A stretch of DNA of 64,000 nucleotides from Megamerina dolium (lineage: Eukaryota > Arthropoda > Insecta > Diptera > Megamerinidae), in assembly GCA_963854835.1 (NCBI GenBank), contig OY978528.1, positions 31,541,335 to 31,605,334 on the forward strand. Reading direction: 5' to 3'. The position numbers and the translations under genes are program-made. Below are positions 1-11,872 of this stretch, piece by piece (the first letter of the stretch is position 1; each line of letters begins with the position of its first letter). The notes under the pieces were generated by a model that was not told the origin of the DNA, did not search any database, and worked only from the letters and a program-made list of their open reading frames with translations.

Positions 1-1689
1 CACTGGAGTCTATTGTGTGGTGTCATTTTAGGCGCCACGTTCATCCTTGCATTCGTGTCTTTATACATAGATGCATGTTTTGTTATGCGTATGTATCGTA
101 AATACTATTAGGAGTGGTCACTGTTACTGCATGGTCATAAAATGTTTGTTCGAAAGAGGCAATTGCATTGCGCATTGTTTAAACGAACAATATGATATGT
201 TGAAATATTCCAACCACAACTTTAAAATGGACAAAAAAAAAAAGAAGATGACAAAATTGTTGCTCCATACAATACGTTGTATGCATTCTTTTAAAACTTT
301 GTTTTCGTTGAATGGCAATACTTTTGTGGTTATGCCAACAACATTGTGACCATTGTGCCTAAAGCTCCATTTTCAATTGTGTTTCAATTGTTTTAAAGCC
401 ATTCAACCTTTACATACTAAGGTAGTGTATGGTGTCGACACTTTTTTCATCCTGAGGGTTTGTCATAATATGTCCTCTTCGTCTCTGATCCCGTCTGACC
501 ATTGAAGTGTGAATTTTAGCACTTGTCCTAAACGTACACCCACATATGTACATAACACACGTACATAAATGTACATAGTACATTTTACAAGTACCAAGGG
601 TTCGCTTACTTTGTAGACGTCTGCATGATGAGCGTTACAACAGTGATAATGGAGTTTTTAAACGAGATATGCATGAAAAAAATTGTCTCCTGCTGTGGTC
701 ACATATGCTCGATACGAATTTTTCTGTCATTTGCAGTGTAGAGGATCAGCCAATTTTTTTCAATTTTTATATTATTAAATATATTTGAGACAAATTTAGT
801 AAATTTTTATTTGTTGGTGAACATAAAAAAGATGTTTGATATAATATTGGCACAAAATATATGCATTTGACAATTGATAAATGACTAAGTACATAAATTT
901 GATTGTTATACAGATTTGGATTCATATATAATACGTGCAAGTGAATATGTATTGCATATTGATGCTGTGAGATTCACATGTTTTTACATGCCACAGTATA
1001 GACACAGGCATAGGCATTACATATCAATGTGTGGCCTTATAATTTATTAACGTTATTGAGAAGTCTATGGATTAATTTAACCAAAAAAATGAAATCGAAA
1101 ATAACACATTTTTTATTCAAACCATAATCACGCGCAAAGTAAAATAATTTAAAAATAATCGCTTTTGTTTCCGATTTTTTGTTTTTAGTGGGCCAGAAAT
1201 AAATTGAGAAAGAACAAATACGAAAAAACAATAAACAACAAATACGAATATTGTTTTCATATAAAATAAAAGCTACTATATTTTCGACATTTCGATTTAT
1301 TTATTTATTGTATTAGCAAAATTTGATAAGAGAGTGTATTAAGTAAATAAATGTGAATTTGTACATTTTGTTGTTGTTGGTTTTTATTTCTTTGTCTTCT
1401 TCTTGCTTCATGAGAGCACATCATTCTTCTCCAACGGCGTTGCATCGTATATATTTGTCAAGGGTTAAAAATTGAAGTTCAATCAGAATGTCCTGTAACA
1501 GAGCAGTCATCGAAAATTCAAATAGAAATGAATTATTACAAAATCACTGCTGGATTTTAATTTTGAGATAATACAGTGTTTTTTTTTTTTTTTGCTTCCG
1601 TAATGCTTGCAAATTCTATCCCAATCTATTCCAAACATTTCTTGACTGACTTTGAAGCTTTATTTTAAAAAACCAATACCATATATTTT
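1..1689. other. Intronic AT-rich sequence (Dbx intron 4)
   Basis: No gene or mobile element was recognised here. It lies downstream of the last visible Dbx exon on the minus strand and before the next exon, which is outside the window. It contains short A/T runs and a T tract near 1573-1590. Short open frames in it have no recognisable protein features. Confidence 0.6.
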
Positions 1690-2480
1690 ATTCAAAGTAT
1701 TTTCTTTGGAAAATACAACTTTTTCACATCTTTGAAGCAGCGCATAAATTCCGTCCCAATAGAACCGGTCATATTTTGGAGCCAAGAACGACCCGACTGA
1801 AGCGGAGCGTATTCCGGACCAGGCATTCTGCATTGATCAAAACAAGTGGTAGTCAGAGGGGGGCAGATACACTATTTTCCAGGTACATTTGAACGGGTCC
1901 CACAACATGTGGCTGAGTATTTTCATGATGGAAAATTAATGACTCATTTTTGGTCAATCATTCCGGCTGTTGTTGTCGGTAGCGTTCCCCATTAATGGTT
2001 TTTCACGGTTTTATCAGCTCATAGCCCATACCATAAGCTTCTAATCCCACCAACTACACAGTATTACCTTCGAATTATGGATATTCGGCTTTGGAATCGA
2101 TTTAGCTGATTGGCCAGGTTTCACATATGACTTTTCATGGTTGGGGTTGTCGTAATAGATCCATTTTTTGTCGCCAGTAACGATACGATGCAAAAAGGAC
2201 TTGTCTTTGTACCATTTCAGACAAGCAAAATCTCCTTTCGATGATTCTTGCTTCATTTCACATTGAATCCAATTTCCCATTTTCTGGATTATACCCATGT
2301 TCGTTAGATGCAATAAAATGGCTTGTTGATACACTCCTAAAGATTCAGCAAGAAAGAATGATTTCAATAACCGCACGATGAGTTTCAAAATGAAGATAGT
2401 TGCCACATTTCTCGATGCAATTTAATACTACTAACGACCTTTGTTGAAAATTATTTAAAATATACTTGTATACCCAATAA
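1690..2480 (-). mobile_element. Decayed mariner-like element, 5' truncated
   Basis: The minus-strand reading at 2041-2406 resembles a mariner transposase from the second half of the helix-turn-helix region to just past the first catalytic aspartate. Visible motifs are ESLGVYQQAI, the catalytic block HRIVTGDKKWIYYDNP, then KPGQSAKS and CSWWD. Downstream (2040 to about 1690) the coding part is too damaged to read, but it matches by eye the remnant at 30370-31400, for example around 'aatagaaccggtc'. The N-terminal quarter of the transposase is missing and no terminal inverted repeats were found, so the ends are approximate. The copy is dead. Confidence 0.75.
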
Positions 2481-2833
2481 TTGCGCCAAATAATTTATAA
2501 GCTAATTAATTTATATATAGTGAGCAAATTTGTGACAACAAAAGCGTTTGCTGCTCAAATGATATCTAAAGCCGGTCATACTAAGGTTATGCTTTCTGTA
2601 TGGTGGTGTTACAAGGGAGTCATATTTTCCGAACTTCTACAGCGGACCTAAGCGATGGTTTCGCTAATATGTATAGTCTTGTCAACTGGATTATTTGCAT
2701 ACACTTCTTCGAGCAAAATAATTTTAGCAAAATTGTACTGTTTTACTACGACAATGCGGGACCCCATGTCAGTTTGGTGCATTTTAAATTTGGATGCAGA
2801 CAAACAGACATATATCATATTTCTGGATATATA

Positions 2834-4058
2834 CCAGGTGTACAAGCTTAAATCCGCCGTTTGGTCGTAGATGGCGTTAGTGAGCATATTGAGCTATTAT
2901 CGACTGTGCATCCTTTTTTTATGAGTTCGACACCTGTTTACATCAATTAGTAAACATCATCAGTGATTTCATACAACAACATATATTTTTCCTCGTATAA
3001 TCATGACTAGTTTCGTGCCAGAAAAAAAGCATATCCGGGAAGCTCTACTTTTTTGCTTCAATTTGAAGAAATCTGCTGAATCTGAAGAAATCGAATGCTT
3101 GTAAAGACAGTGCTCTACCGGAAACCACTTGCAGAGACTGGTTTCGTCGGTTCAAAGAAGGCCATTTTGACTTGCGTGACAAGAAGCGTGAAAATAGACC
3201 CAGAAAAGTAAAGGACCATGATTTGCAGCCTCTTTTGGATGAGGACGACATCCAATCGCAAAAAATGCTTGCCGAACAGTTAGGTGTTACTCAACAAGCC
3301 ATTTCCATACTTTTACGAGCAATGGGGAAGGTTCAAACATTTGGAAAATGGGTACCCCATGAATTGAACGATAGGCAGATGGAGCGACGCCAAACACATG
3401 CGAAATCTTGCTGGCTAGACAAAAAAGAAAGTGGTTGCTGCATCTTGTGGTGACTTGCGATGAAAAGTGGATATACTTTGAGAACCCTAAACGAAAAAAA
3501 TCGTGGATCGATCCGGCCAACCAGCAACTTCTTCTCCAAGACCAAATCGCTTTGGACGCAAAACGATGCTGTGCGTTTGGTGGTATCATCAGGGTGTCAT
3601 CTACTACGAACTGTTGAAACCTGGTGAAACTATCAATGCTCACCGCTACCACCAACAACTAGTGAAATTGCGCCGTGCTTTGGGTGAAAAAATGCCTGGT
3701 TATGAACAAAGACATGAGAAGCTGACTTTTCTCCACGACAACGCCCCATCGCACACGTCAAAACTGGTCCAAAACTACTTGGACACACTCAATTGGGAGG
3801 TGCTACCTCATCCCGCTTATTCACCAGACCTAGCCCCTTCTGACTATCACCTGTTTTCGTCGATGGGTCACGCGCTCGCTGAATAGCACTTCGATTCATA
3901 TGAAGACGTCGGAAAATGAGGAATTATTTTGGCATGGTATACACAAATTGCCCGAGAGATGGGAAAAATGTATAGCTAGTGAGGGCAAATATTTTGAATA
4001 AATTAATGTTTGGCTTTTTTTTTATCGAAAAACAGTGGATTTAAGCTTGTGCACCTGG
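2834..4058 (+). mobile_element. mariner element (mauritiana type) with both termini
   Basis: This is a 1,225-bp element bounded by TA dinucleotides at 2832-2833 and 4059-4060, the expected target duplication. The terminal inverted repeats start CCAGGTGTACAAGCTTAAAT on the left and CCAGGTGCACAAGCTTAAAT on the right (reverse complement), about 28 bp with a few mismatches. The length is close to the usual 1.3 kb for mariners. It lies in the last visible intron of Dbx. Both ends are present but the transposase is broken, so it could only have moved with transposase supplied elsewhere. Confidence 0.9.
3003..4001 (+). pseudogene. mariner transposase, frameshifted (DD34D)
   Basis: The frame opens with ATG at 3003 (MTSFVPEKKHIREALLFCF) and ends EGKYFE-stop at 3999-4001, the length of a normal mariner transposase of about 345 residues. 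Readable blocks occur in different frames: the helix-turn-helix LLDEDDIQSQKMLAEQLGV, the WVPHELN linker, CDEKWIYF with the first catalytic D, LHDNAPSHT with the second, and SPDLAPSDYHLF with the third. The spacing between the last two aspartates is 34 residues, which defines mariner DD34D. The wording is closest to Mos1-type mauritiana mariners as I remember them. Frameshifts lie near 3095-3110 and 3405-3415, and a TAG at 3883 interrupts ALAEQHFDSYE. It is not functional. Confidence 0.88.
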
Positions 4059-4239
4059 TAATTCTTTCATAATCCCATTACATTGGAAAGTGGTAGTTCT
4101 TAAAGTACATTATATCCATCAACCTAACCCATAAATCGGTTTAGATTTATGCAAAGTTTAACTATAAATTATAATTATAACTGTTTCATATCTTGAATTA
4201 AGAAATGAATAGGAATATTTTTATCCTGCATATCACATT

Positions 4240-4575
4240 TCGGACCTATTTGCGTTGATGGCGAATATCGAATAAGGTACAACGATGCGCTTGATGAGCT
4301 GTACGCTGACATTGACAGAGTCAGGCGAATCAAAATCCAGCGGCTGCGCTGGCTAGGTCATGTCGAGCGAATGGAAGAAGACGCTCCAGCGAAGAGGGTA
4401 TTTAAGTCGGCACCCGCTGGAGGACGCAGAAGAAGAGTAAGACCAAGTGTTGGGTAAACTGGCGGCGCTAGGAATATCCAATTGACGCCAGCAAGCGAAT
4501 AACAAAGAAGACCGCATTATATGTTCGGCCTAAATCGATCATCGGTTGATATTGCCACATAAGAAGAAGAATTGC
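4240..4575 (+). mobile_element. RTE-like LINE, 3' fragment
   Basis: Reading + gives FGPICVDGEYRIRYND, then RIKIQRLRWLGHVERMEE and GGRRRRVRPSVG before a stop. This is the C-terminal end of the reverse transcriptase polyprotein seen again at 16140-16330, 17823-18060 and 25900-26060. The fragment is severely 5' truncated, as expected for target-primed retrotransposition. It ends in an AAGAAGAAG-type tail near 4560. Assignment to the RTE clade rests on the FERK-LRKIFGP and WLGHVERM signatures and is from memory. Confidence 0.75.
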
Positions 4576-5629
4576 ATTTAAAAATCAGTAAGTATTTGCC
4601 TTCGATTATGGGTTTGTGGAAAGAATTTGAAATATGTAATCTATTGTGTAATTCTTTTGTATGACTCTACTATAGAAACTTTTCTTTGCATGATTTTTGT
4701 TTTTTTGTTTTTCATAAAATTATAACATCATTAGCAGAAGTGATCGATTGATGTCAACATTAGACACACTTTCTCACATAATTATGCATCTTTCATTAAT
4801 CGATACAATGTATAGGTACATACATTTTATATGATTTCGGTTGGACTAATTTGGCGTAACATTGTCATGAAATTGTGAATGGCAGACGAAAACACTGCCT
4901 TCATACACAGTATTTAGTATACATAAATAAGTGTTATGAGTGAATGAATGCATCGATGTATGTATATTAACAAATTATATGTATGGTGATAGGGCAATTT
5001 TTGAGAAGCGAAAAAAAAAACAGAGTATTGTAAAAAATATTCAATGCACAAACGCCGATAATTATAATTATCTCCATTCCTACATTCCGTATGGAATGAT
5101 ATATGAAATGATTGAGTTGTGATCGATTACAATTTTGACAATAGCAAGAAATTTTTTGTTACGCAAATTATGAATTTTGATTTTCTCTTTATCTAGAATG
5201 TGTCTATATATGAAATGTGTGTGTGTGTTTGCCTTCAGTTTTTCCCCAACAGAACAATAGATCCTTTGTGATGTAATTTCATTTCATTTGAATGCATTTT
5301 TGTCTGTTGTTAATGATATGATGTTATTGTGGCTGTTGCTACTGACACTGCAATGCAATCAGTGAGTGAATGATGAAATTGAAAAGTTTTTCATGCATTC
5401 TCGTTCGTTTCGTTTTATAAATTTCATTCAGTTAAACATTTTTTAAAAATATATTTTCACCATTAAAATTAAAACGAAAAATGAAAATGAAACTGAAAAA
5501 TTACTACAAAAACAATTACAATGTTTTTGGTTTTTAACAGCATAATCATTAATTCATGACTCTTAAGCGAGAAGATAATTGTAATAGAAAAGAGACAGAG
5601 GGAGAGGGAAGAATTGAGACATACACTCA
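4576..5629. other. Intronic sequence, no feature seen
   Basis: AT-rich intronic sequence with a short GT run near 5217-5229. No coding region, RNA gene or mobile element was recognised. Confidence 0.5.
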
Positions 5630-5985
5630 GCAGAAAATGTCTGCGTACAACTCAAAATGTAACATCAGAACGCTCGAAAGTACATTTTGTATGTAAAATT
5701 TGTGGTTCCAATTACATTCTCGACTTGATTATAAGTCTTCTGAACAACCCCATAGCATTTAAATTATTATAAATCTAGTGGCACTATATTTATCGATAAA
5801 TTTACATTTATAACTAAGTTGGCAGCACAGAAAAAGTCTGCGTACAAGTAGTAAAAAGGGGATTCCCCGCATGATAGTTGGATATAAAAGTTATATGAGA
5901 GCTTTTTACGTATTAATTTTCACACACGTTATTGATTTAAAAGGATTTGCAGTTATTTAATCGCTTTTCACATCTAATATAATTA

Positions 5986-7035
5986 ATGCAGCTGAAAATA
6001 AAAGAAATAAGCCCTGCGGAAAGGGAAATTATTTTCAAATTGTTTAAAGAAGGGAAAACGTATCGTGAAATTGGTCGAACTGTTGGAAGAACACATTCTT
6101 CCATTCAAAGAGTGGTAAAAAATTTCCAATCCACTGGTGTTTTTGTTTCTCGCCCACGATCTGGACGTCCCTCAATACTAACAAGTAAAACCCGCAACGT
6201 TTTACAGTGCGTCCAGCAAAATCCAGGTCTTTCAGCACTCAAAATTGCTCAAAACGTAAAAGAAAAATTTAAGAATTTCATCTGCGCTGACACAATCCGA
6301 AAAATCTTGAAATAATCTGGTTATCATGGTCGAATTGCACGTAGAAAGCCGTACATATCATTGATTAATAGACAAAAGCGCATTGCTTTCGCCAAGGAGC
6401 ACTTATACAAGCCCCGAGAGTTTTGGGAAAGGGCATTTTCTCAGATGAGAGCAAGTTTTGCGTTTTTGGAATCAAGGGACGTAAGATTGTGTGGAATCAA
6501 GGGACGTAAGATTGTGTGGAGAAAAAAAAGTACAGCACTCGATAAGAAAAATTTGGTACCGACGGTGAAGCATGGAGGTGGTGGCGCTATGATATGGGTA
6601 TGCATGGCAAGCAACGGCGTGGGACGAATAGAGTTTATTGATTCAAATATGGACAAATATATGTACGTAAACGTTTTAAAAGCGAACTTGAAGCAGAGCG
6701 CGGAAGATTTGAGTCTGGGCCGTGACTATTACTTCCAACAAGATAATGACCCGAAGAATACTTCCAATATAGTTAAGCTTTGGTTGCTCTATAACGTTCC
6801 AAATAAGCTTCGTACGCCTCCACAATCACCTGATCTAAATCCCATAGAGCATTTATGGCATTTACTCGAACGCAAAATCCGCCAGCGCCAAATTACATCG
6901 AAGACGATGCTGAAAGAGGTGTTGCGCGAGGAATGGAACCAAATATCCTCAACAGAAACTGCCAAGCTAGTTGATTCAATACCAAAACGCTTAGCAGAAG
7001 TTTTAAAAAGAAAAGGCTATCCAACAAGCTTTTAA
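5986..7035 (+). pseudogene. Tc1-like transposase (DD34E), broken
   Basis: The frame starts at ATG 5986. The paired helix-turn-helix domain is readable (EREIIFKLFKEGKTYREIGR, then the GRPS linker), followed by an in-frame TAA at 6313-6315. The frame resumes through RIARRKPYIS to the C terminus at 7035. The catalytic core shows WVCMASNGVG, QQDNDPKNTS (second D) and SPDLNPIEHLW (E), with 34 residues between D and E, the Tc1 signature. The first catalytic aspartate (FSDES in the other frame, near 6436-6450) is lost, because about 6435-6492 is read out of frame. A 25-bp tandem duplication at 6468-6517 returns the reading to the correct frame. Length without breaks would be near 345 residues, normal for Tc1. 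Confidence 0.88.
6468..6517 (+). repeat. 25-bp tandem duplication inside Tc1 transposase
   Basis: Two adjacent identical 25-bp units (6468-6492 and 6493-6517), each starting GGAATCAAGGGACGTAAGAT. A gain of 25 bp shifts the frame by one and appears to compensate an upstream one-base loss near 6437. Confidence 0.95.
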
Positions 7036-7091
7036 TTTTCGTGAAAAAATATAAAAAATATATTTTTGTTAGTTTTTTGTTCCTTGTACGC

Positions 7092-7410
<319 letters not shown>

Positions 7411-9153
7411 TAATTTTATTATATGTACTAGATATACACAAAGGAATACAAAATTACATTACCAAAACAAACAAAATAAAATCACAAAAGTTGACAACAA
7501 AACAGAACAATATTACCTAAAGTAAAACAATAGTGCCAGCACATTGTTGGATGACTTTGAAGTGGAAGAAGAAGAAGAAGAAGAAGAAGAAGAAGAAGAA
7601 GAATAGAAGCGACTGCGCATTTAAGATTTGGGTGTTACTAAACACCAACTCAAAGAGAGAATGAGCTAAAACGCATGTGAGAGCGAGAAAATACCATAGA
7701 TATAAGCTACCATAACTGCAAGAAAGTCGACTACAAATGGAGGATACGTTATATGAAATGGCGTATATATTACGTCATTCAATAGCTTTAGTTGTTGCTG
7801 CTGTGAAATAAAATCACATACTTAAGTGAAATTGTCGACGGTTTTTACATCGATAATCATTATACGCCAAACTCTCTGCCGGATACGGAATATAGATAGA
7901 CAGACGTACTATATGTGTTTACACTGAATTGTCTTTTATGATTTTTCTTTTTTGTTATATTTCTTATATACAAGTATGTATTTATTGTGGTATACCAGGG
8001 CGGAGTTTTCATAATTTACATTCTCTTTATTTGCTATTTAGGGTGAGTGTGATATAAAGAGCAACTGTACGTATGTATGTGCTTCGTATTGTATTGTTTG
8101 CCTCATTTTGAATAACTTATGAAGTTTTATGAGCATCTGATATGTAATAATAACTTCATTTGTACCACAGTCTGTATGTGAGTGTAGAAGATTAATGAAA
8201 AAAAATCCATTGAAACATTTTCATCGTTATGCACTTCAGAGAAAATTCTAATTCAATTGAAGAGTCTGAAGAAGTCGTCTTCATATATTATATTGTATAT
8301 AGATATTTTGATGGATATCCAAAATTGAGGGTCATAACAAAATATATGTCGAAAATGTAGACTGAAGTCGTAGTCTCTTTATGGTTCCGAAATGAACAAG
8401 CTGAGATGTGATTCTTGATGAAAACCTCAAAGAAATCGTGTCCTAATGTAATATTCTAGAAAGAGTTCATAAATTGTTAAATACTGGGAAGTCTTTCGAA
8501 TAGAGACGATGGTTTGTCTAAAAATTCTGTTATTTTATGCAAATTGATCTTTGTTTATGCGCAATATTTATGCAGATTGTGAGTTGTTAGTATCGTAAAC
8601 ATCGAAAAGAATTTTTTCCGAGGATCCGAAGTTGAGCCGTCGGGTCAGTATACAATGCGCCAATTTTCAGCCCTATTGTAAAATATATCAATATAACAAA
8701 TGTCTCATGCGACAAAAACCAAACCTATTGTCTTGTTTTCTATTGCTGAGCTTCCTATTTGAAACCGTTTTTTTTAATTATGATTTCCTGACAAAAACAT
8801 CATAAGACTAAAAATCGTACCACTTTATTGAAATAATCATAGTTCCTGCAGAGAAAACAAAAAAGAAAAAAAAAAAAGAAAAGAAAGGTACATACATGCC
8901 GGCAAGCTATTAGAAATTGGATGACTATTACAACGTGTTGCATTGAGATAAGACAGAAAAACCATTTTTGTTTTACCATTGTCAGCGTATATCGCAGTTA
9001 GTATATACCACACGAAAGGAAATTAATTGTCTATTTACGTTTTCGATTAAAAATGATTCTTCATTCAATACAATACAAATCTTATTTTCGAATTTTATCT
9101 TATCTTATTTTCATTCAATTCTGTGCTGAATTCAAAGCAATTCCCATTGAAAG
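7411..9153. other. Intronic sequence with a (GAA)n run
   Basis: A GAA/AAG microsatellite lies at about 7567-7603, and an A/G-rich tract at about 8857-8885. No gene or mobile element was recognised in the rest. Confidence 0.5.
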
Positions 9154-10580
9154 TCAGACTGATGGTTTCGAGTACGGCCAGCTTTCGAGCAAAGTTTTCA
9201 TCTGATCAATATTATAATTGCAAATTTGCAAGATTTGCTCAGGTCCTTTCACCCCACTTTCAGACAAAGTTCGGCAGCTACCCGTGATTAACTCAAAGAA
9301 CATACAAAGTTTCCCAATATCAGTATTCAAGTTATGCATGCAATACTGAACTTTTCTCTGGTGGTTATGAATAATGGCTGTCATTCGGTGAGACATAGGG
9401 AAACATAGCACTAAAGTATTATCTTCCTGCAATTATTCCTATGGTTCACTTGGGAGAAACGTTCACTCTCTGAACATGAACTCTCTGAAGAACCATTAAT
9501 TCTTCAAAGGTTCAAAACTAAATTCTGATTTCAATCGAACATTACTCCTTCCAAATTCCAGATATGGCAGAAAAGCTATTGAAGACTCTAATCAAATTTA
9601 CTTTTTGACATTATAAAAAATAAATAAATATTTGTTACTTATAAGTCCCGAAAGGCTCTTTGGCCGAGCTTCTCTTCGAATACTGTTGTACGTGTTAAAT
9701 TTTAGACAGTATTAGAAGCGACTTACTTACATTAGCCGGTTCTGAATGGCAGAACCCTTGTGACATCACTTTTTCTGAGCTTTGTCACAGAATTCTTTTA
9801 GAAGCTTTTCCATGGCAAATTGTTACTGCCGGAAGAATTGGTAATTGCTTCAGACAGGTGGGTACCATTTGAAAGAAATATATTTTCGATATTAAAGTTG
9901 TGTTTCAGCTGGGATTGAGCCCACGACTTAGAGATCAGAAGACCAACACATTAACCACTGAGCTACGGCACACACTTGACATTAGGTTCCGCTATAACAA
10001 GTCAGAGTCAAGAACTCGCCAAACTTGATCGCGGTGATCATAGTTTCGATGTACTCAAATTGACTTAGTCATTGGAAATGTTTTAGTCCCCCATATCCTT
10101 CTGGAAAGGCAACGTCATAGTGCACATTGAACACTTATAGCACAAAATTCTCTGTATCGCTGGATCTTCAGTGTGTGTGCAATTGTATCACCGAACCCGA
10201 CACAAACAAAACGCAGCTTCAGCTCTCAGCTAAGACCTTCGCAGGAAAAATTGCCTATTTTCTCCAAGTAATTTCCATCAAGGTGCCTTTCAATGGCGCC
10301 ACACATCAGCTCCAAAGCCAACTGGCACTAACGGCTCCGAAAGATCATCGTCAAGCTTGTTTAAAGTGTCAAACTGCCCTTGCTTCCTACGAAATGTCTT
10401 CTGGAATTTCAAGAATTTTTAACTATAATTTCAATATTCAGAAAAAGTTGGGGAATTTTTGTTAACCAAATACCTATTTGAAGCATTGTGGCATAACAGC
10501 GAAGGATGTTCTGTAATGGTTCTGAGGCATATAAAAACAGAAAATCTTCAATAATTTCAAAACCTGATGGTGCTTTGAAA
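9154..10580 (-). other. Coding-like but degenerate stretch, unidentified
   Basis: Outside the SINE at 9614-9975, this region has an unusually balanced base composition and protein-like reading on the minus strand. At 9432-9154 it gives 92 residues including DIGKLCMFFELITGSCRTL and QILQICNYNIDQMKTLLES. Around 10420-10290 it gives FRRKQGQFDTLNKLDDDLSE then PLVPVGFGADV, followed by stops and frame changes. I do not recognise the protein. An old processed pseudogene or an unknown transposon are both possible; a live gene is unlikely given the stops. Confidence 0.3.
9614..9975 (-). mobile_element. tRNA-derived SINE, copy A (near full length)
   Basis: On the minus strand the element starts with a tRNA-like head (GTGCCGTAGCTCAGTGG, carrying the A box) followed by a degenerate B box (GGGCTCAATCCC), then a body of about 280 bp and an A/T-rich tail at 9614-9635. 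A 9-bp direct repeat TTGACATTA flanks it (9605-9613 and 9976-9984), as expected of a target-site duplication. The body matches by eye the copies at 19010, 28251, 45445 and 62313. It has inserted into the unidentified degenerate sequence at 9154-10580. Confidence 0.85.
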
Positions 10581-10626
10581 CTGTAACTTCAGTTCATATC
10601 AGTAACGAGGTTAGATAAAATCATAC

Positions 10627-10730
10627 CTGAGAATCTTTAAGTCCAAGTCGTTCGGCCAATTTCTTTCGATCTGGTTTACTAATATATTTCTGTTGTTGGA
10701 AGCGTTTCTCCAAACCCTTACGCTGTGAAT
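10627..10730 (-). CDS. Dbx: Dbx homeobox exon 4 (homeodomain residues 10-44)
   Basis: This exon encodes SQRKGLEKRFQQQKY, ISKPDRKKLAERLGL and KDSQ, helices 1 and 2 and the start of helix 3 of a DBX-class homeodomain. The conserved positions L16 and F20 are present. The acceptor is the CCTTTAG just beyond 10730 and the donor is CAG|GTATGA at 10627/10626. The exon enters in phase 1 (completing Asp at homeodomain position 10) and leaves in phase 0 after Gln44. Position 44/45 is a common intron site in homeobox genes. The next exon, carrying the recognition helix with WFQNRR, is not found in 1-10626, so the following intron exceeds 10.6 kb. DBX proteins are homeodomain repressors acting in neural progenitors and interneurons. 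The closest alternatives would be HLX/H2.0 proteins, but KYISKPDRKKLA and KDSQ favour DBX. Confidence 0.93.
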
Positions 10731-10804
10731 CTAAAGGATATAAATAATAAATAAGTAATCACTTTACAATAAATCAACAACTCGTAATAACTGCTCACAC
10801 ATAC
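10731..10804 (-). other. Dbx: Dbx intron 3 (74 bp)
   Basis: A short intron with donor GTATGTG at its 10804 end and an AT-rich stretch ending TTTAG before 10730. It interrupts the codon for homeodomain residue 10. Around 60-80 bp is the usual size of small dipteran introns. Confidence 0.9.
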
Positions 10805-10909
10805 CAGAGAATACTGCACGACGCATCATACCACGTCGTGGTTTGCCACGCGTTGAATGTGCCCATGGGAATCCTTGTCCAGGTGGCAGGGGAAATACTT
10901 GTGCCCCAA
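10805..10909 (-). CDS. Dbx: Dbx homeobox exon 3 (linker and start of homeodomain)
   Basis: The exon of 105 nt encodes GAQVFPLPPGQGFPWAHSTR followed by GKPRRGMMRRAVFS, then the first base of Asp. The GKPRRGM-RRAVFSD block directly before helix 1 is diagnostic of DBX proteins; Phe at homeodomain position 8 is present. The acceptor is TTATTGCAG at 10918-10910 and the donor is CTCTG|GTATGT at 10805/10804. Both flanking phases are 1, matching exons 2 and 4 exactly. In the joined protein it covers residues 478-513. The motif FPW before the homeodomain also occurs in vertebrate DBX1 as I recall it. Confidence 0.93.
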
Positions 10910-11168
10910 CTGCAATAAAAACGAGCGGAAGCAATACGTGGGAAAACACTTGTTAGTAGTGCAATGAGGAAATAGCAGCAGAATCGGCAGGCAGCAGCAG
11001 TAGGAGAATGCATTATTGCAATGGTGTAATTACTGTTGCATTATTGTGCTGAAAGTGTTGTACAAATCACACACTTGCCATCATGCATGTGTGTATGGAT
11101 TTGCACAAAAGCCATACATTTACATACTGACAATAGCAATAACGTACGACAGCAACAACAATAATAAT

Positions 11169-11204
<36 letters not shown>

Positions 11205-11317
11205 AATAACAATAATAATAATAATTTGTTATGTGTTAGGCACTTCATGCAGCACATTACCATATTCATTCTCCTTCTTTACTAAACACTCTCGATGAGA
11301 ATCATTATTGTACTCAC
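10910..11317 (-). other. Dbx: Dbx intron 2 (408 bp) with CAA/AAT microsatellite
   Basis: The intron runs from donor GTGAGTA at 11317 to acceptor TTGCAG at 10910. It contains CAA and AAT trinucleotide repeats at about 11152-11226. Frames read through the repeat give poly-Asn but are intronic. Confidence 0.88.
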
Positions 11318-11872
11318 CACTCATGTATGGATTCCGACAGTGTGCCAGCAGGGAATGCAGATGCGGATGATTGAGACTATGTGGCAGGAAGGGTGTTGGT
11401 CGGCTGGGCATTGGTTTGGCTATCACTTGATGTTGTGCGATATGTGATTGTTGGTGTTGCGGGTGAAGATGCTGCTGCTGCTGCTGCTGCTGATGTAACT
11501 TTTCATGACCCGGCGGCAATGTTAGTCTTCGATTGTTATTATCTTCAATGCCATTGTTGTCATTATGTTGAGTGTGATGAAGATGATGGTGATGATGGTG
11601 ATGCAAAATACCTTCATGTGGTCTGCTATCATTGTTGTTGGCGTTGTTTGTTGTATTGCCATTGTTGTTGTTGTTGTTGTTGCTGCTGCTGTTGGCTGTG
11701 CCGATCGAGTGATTGTCGCTATCACTAATTGTGCTACCAGGTGACGATGATGTGGTTTGCGGTTGACAACTATTGCCATGCGTTTGCGTTAGAAATGCAG
11801 GATGTGGAAAATGTGTGTGTTGTATGAAATTTTGTTGCAGATAAGGCCAGATATGTTGAGGTTGCATAAATT
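11318..11872 (-). CDS. Dbx: Dbx exon 2 (low-complexity His/Gln/Asn region)
   Basis: The exon encodes EFMQPQHIWPYLQQNF at its start, then Asn, His and Gln runs typical of fly transcription factors, and ends in PFLPHSLNHPHLHSLLAHCR then NPYMS before donor G|GTGAGT at 11318/11317. The acceptor ATATAG at 11878-11873 has a weak pyrimidine tract. Joining exon 1 (phase 1, G) to it gives GAA-TTT-ATG in frame, supporting the splice. The first Met of this exon (11867-11865) could be a start for a shorter transcript; that is the main alternative. Residues 293-477 of the joined protein. No DNA-binding domain is in this exon; it links the N-terminal repression motifs to the homeodomain. Confidence 0.85.

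Noticed and set aside
11016..11285. Poly-Asn frame
   Set aside because: Lies in Dbx intron 2 over a CAA/AAT microsatellite, on the other strand from the gene.
11381..11728. Plus-strand frame with Ala and Cys runs opposite Dbx exon 2
   Set aside because: Shadow of the Gln/His/Asn codon repeats of the real exon.
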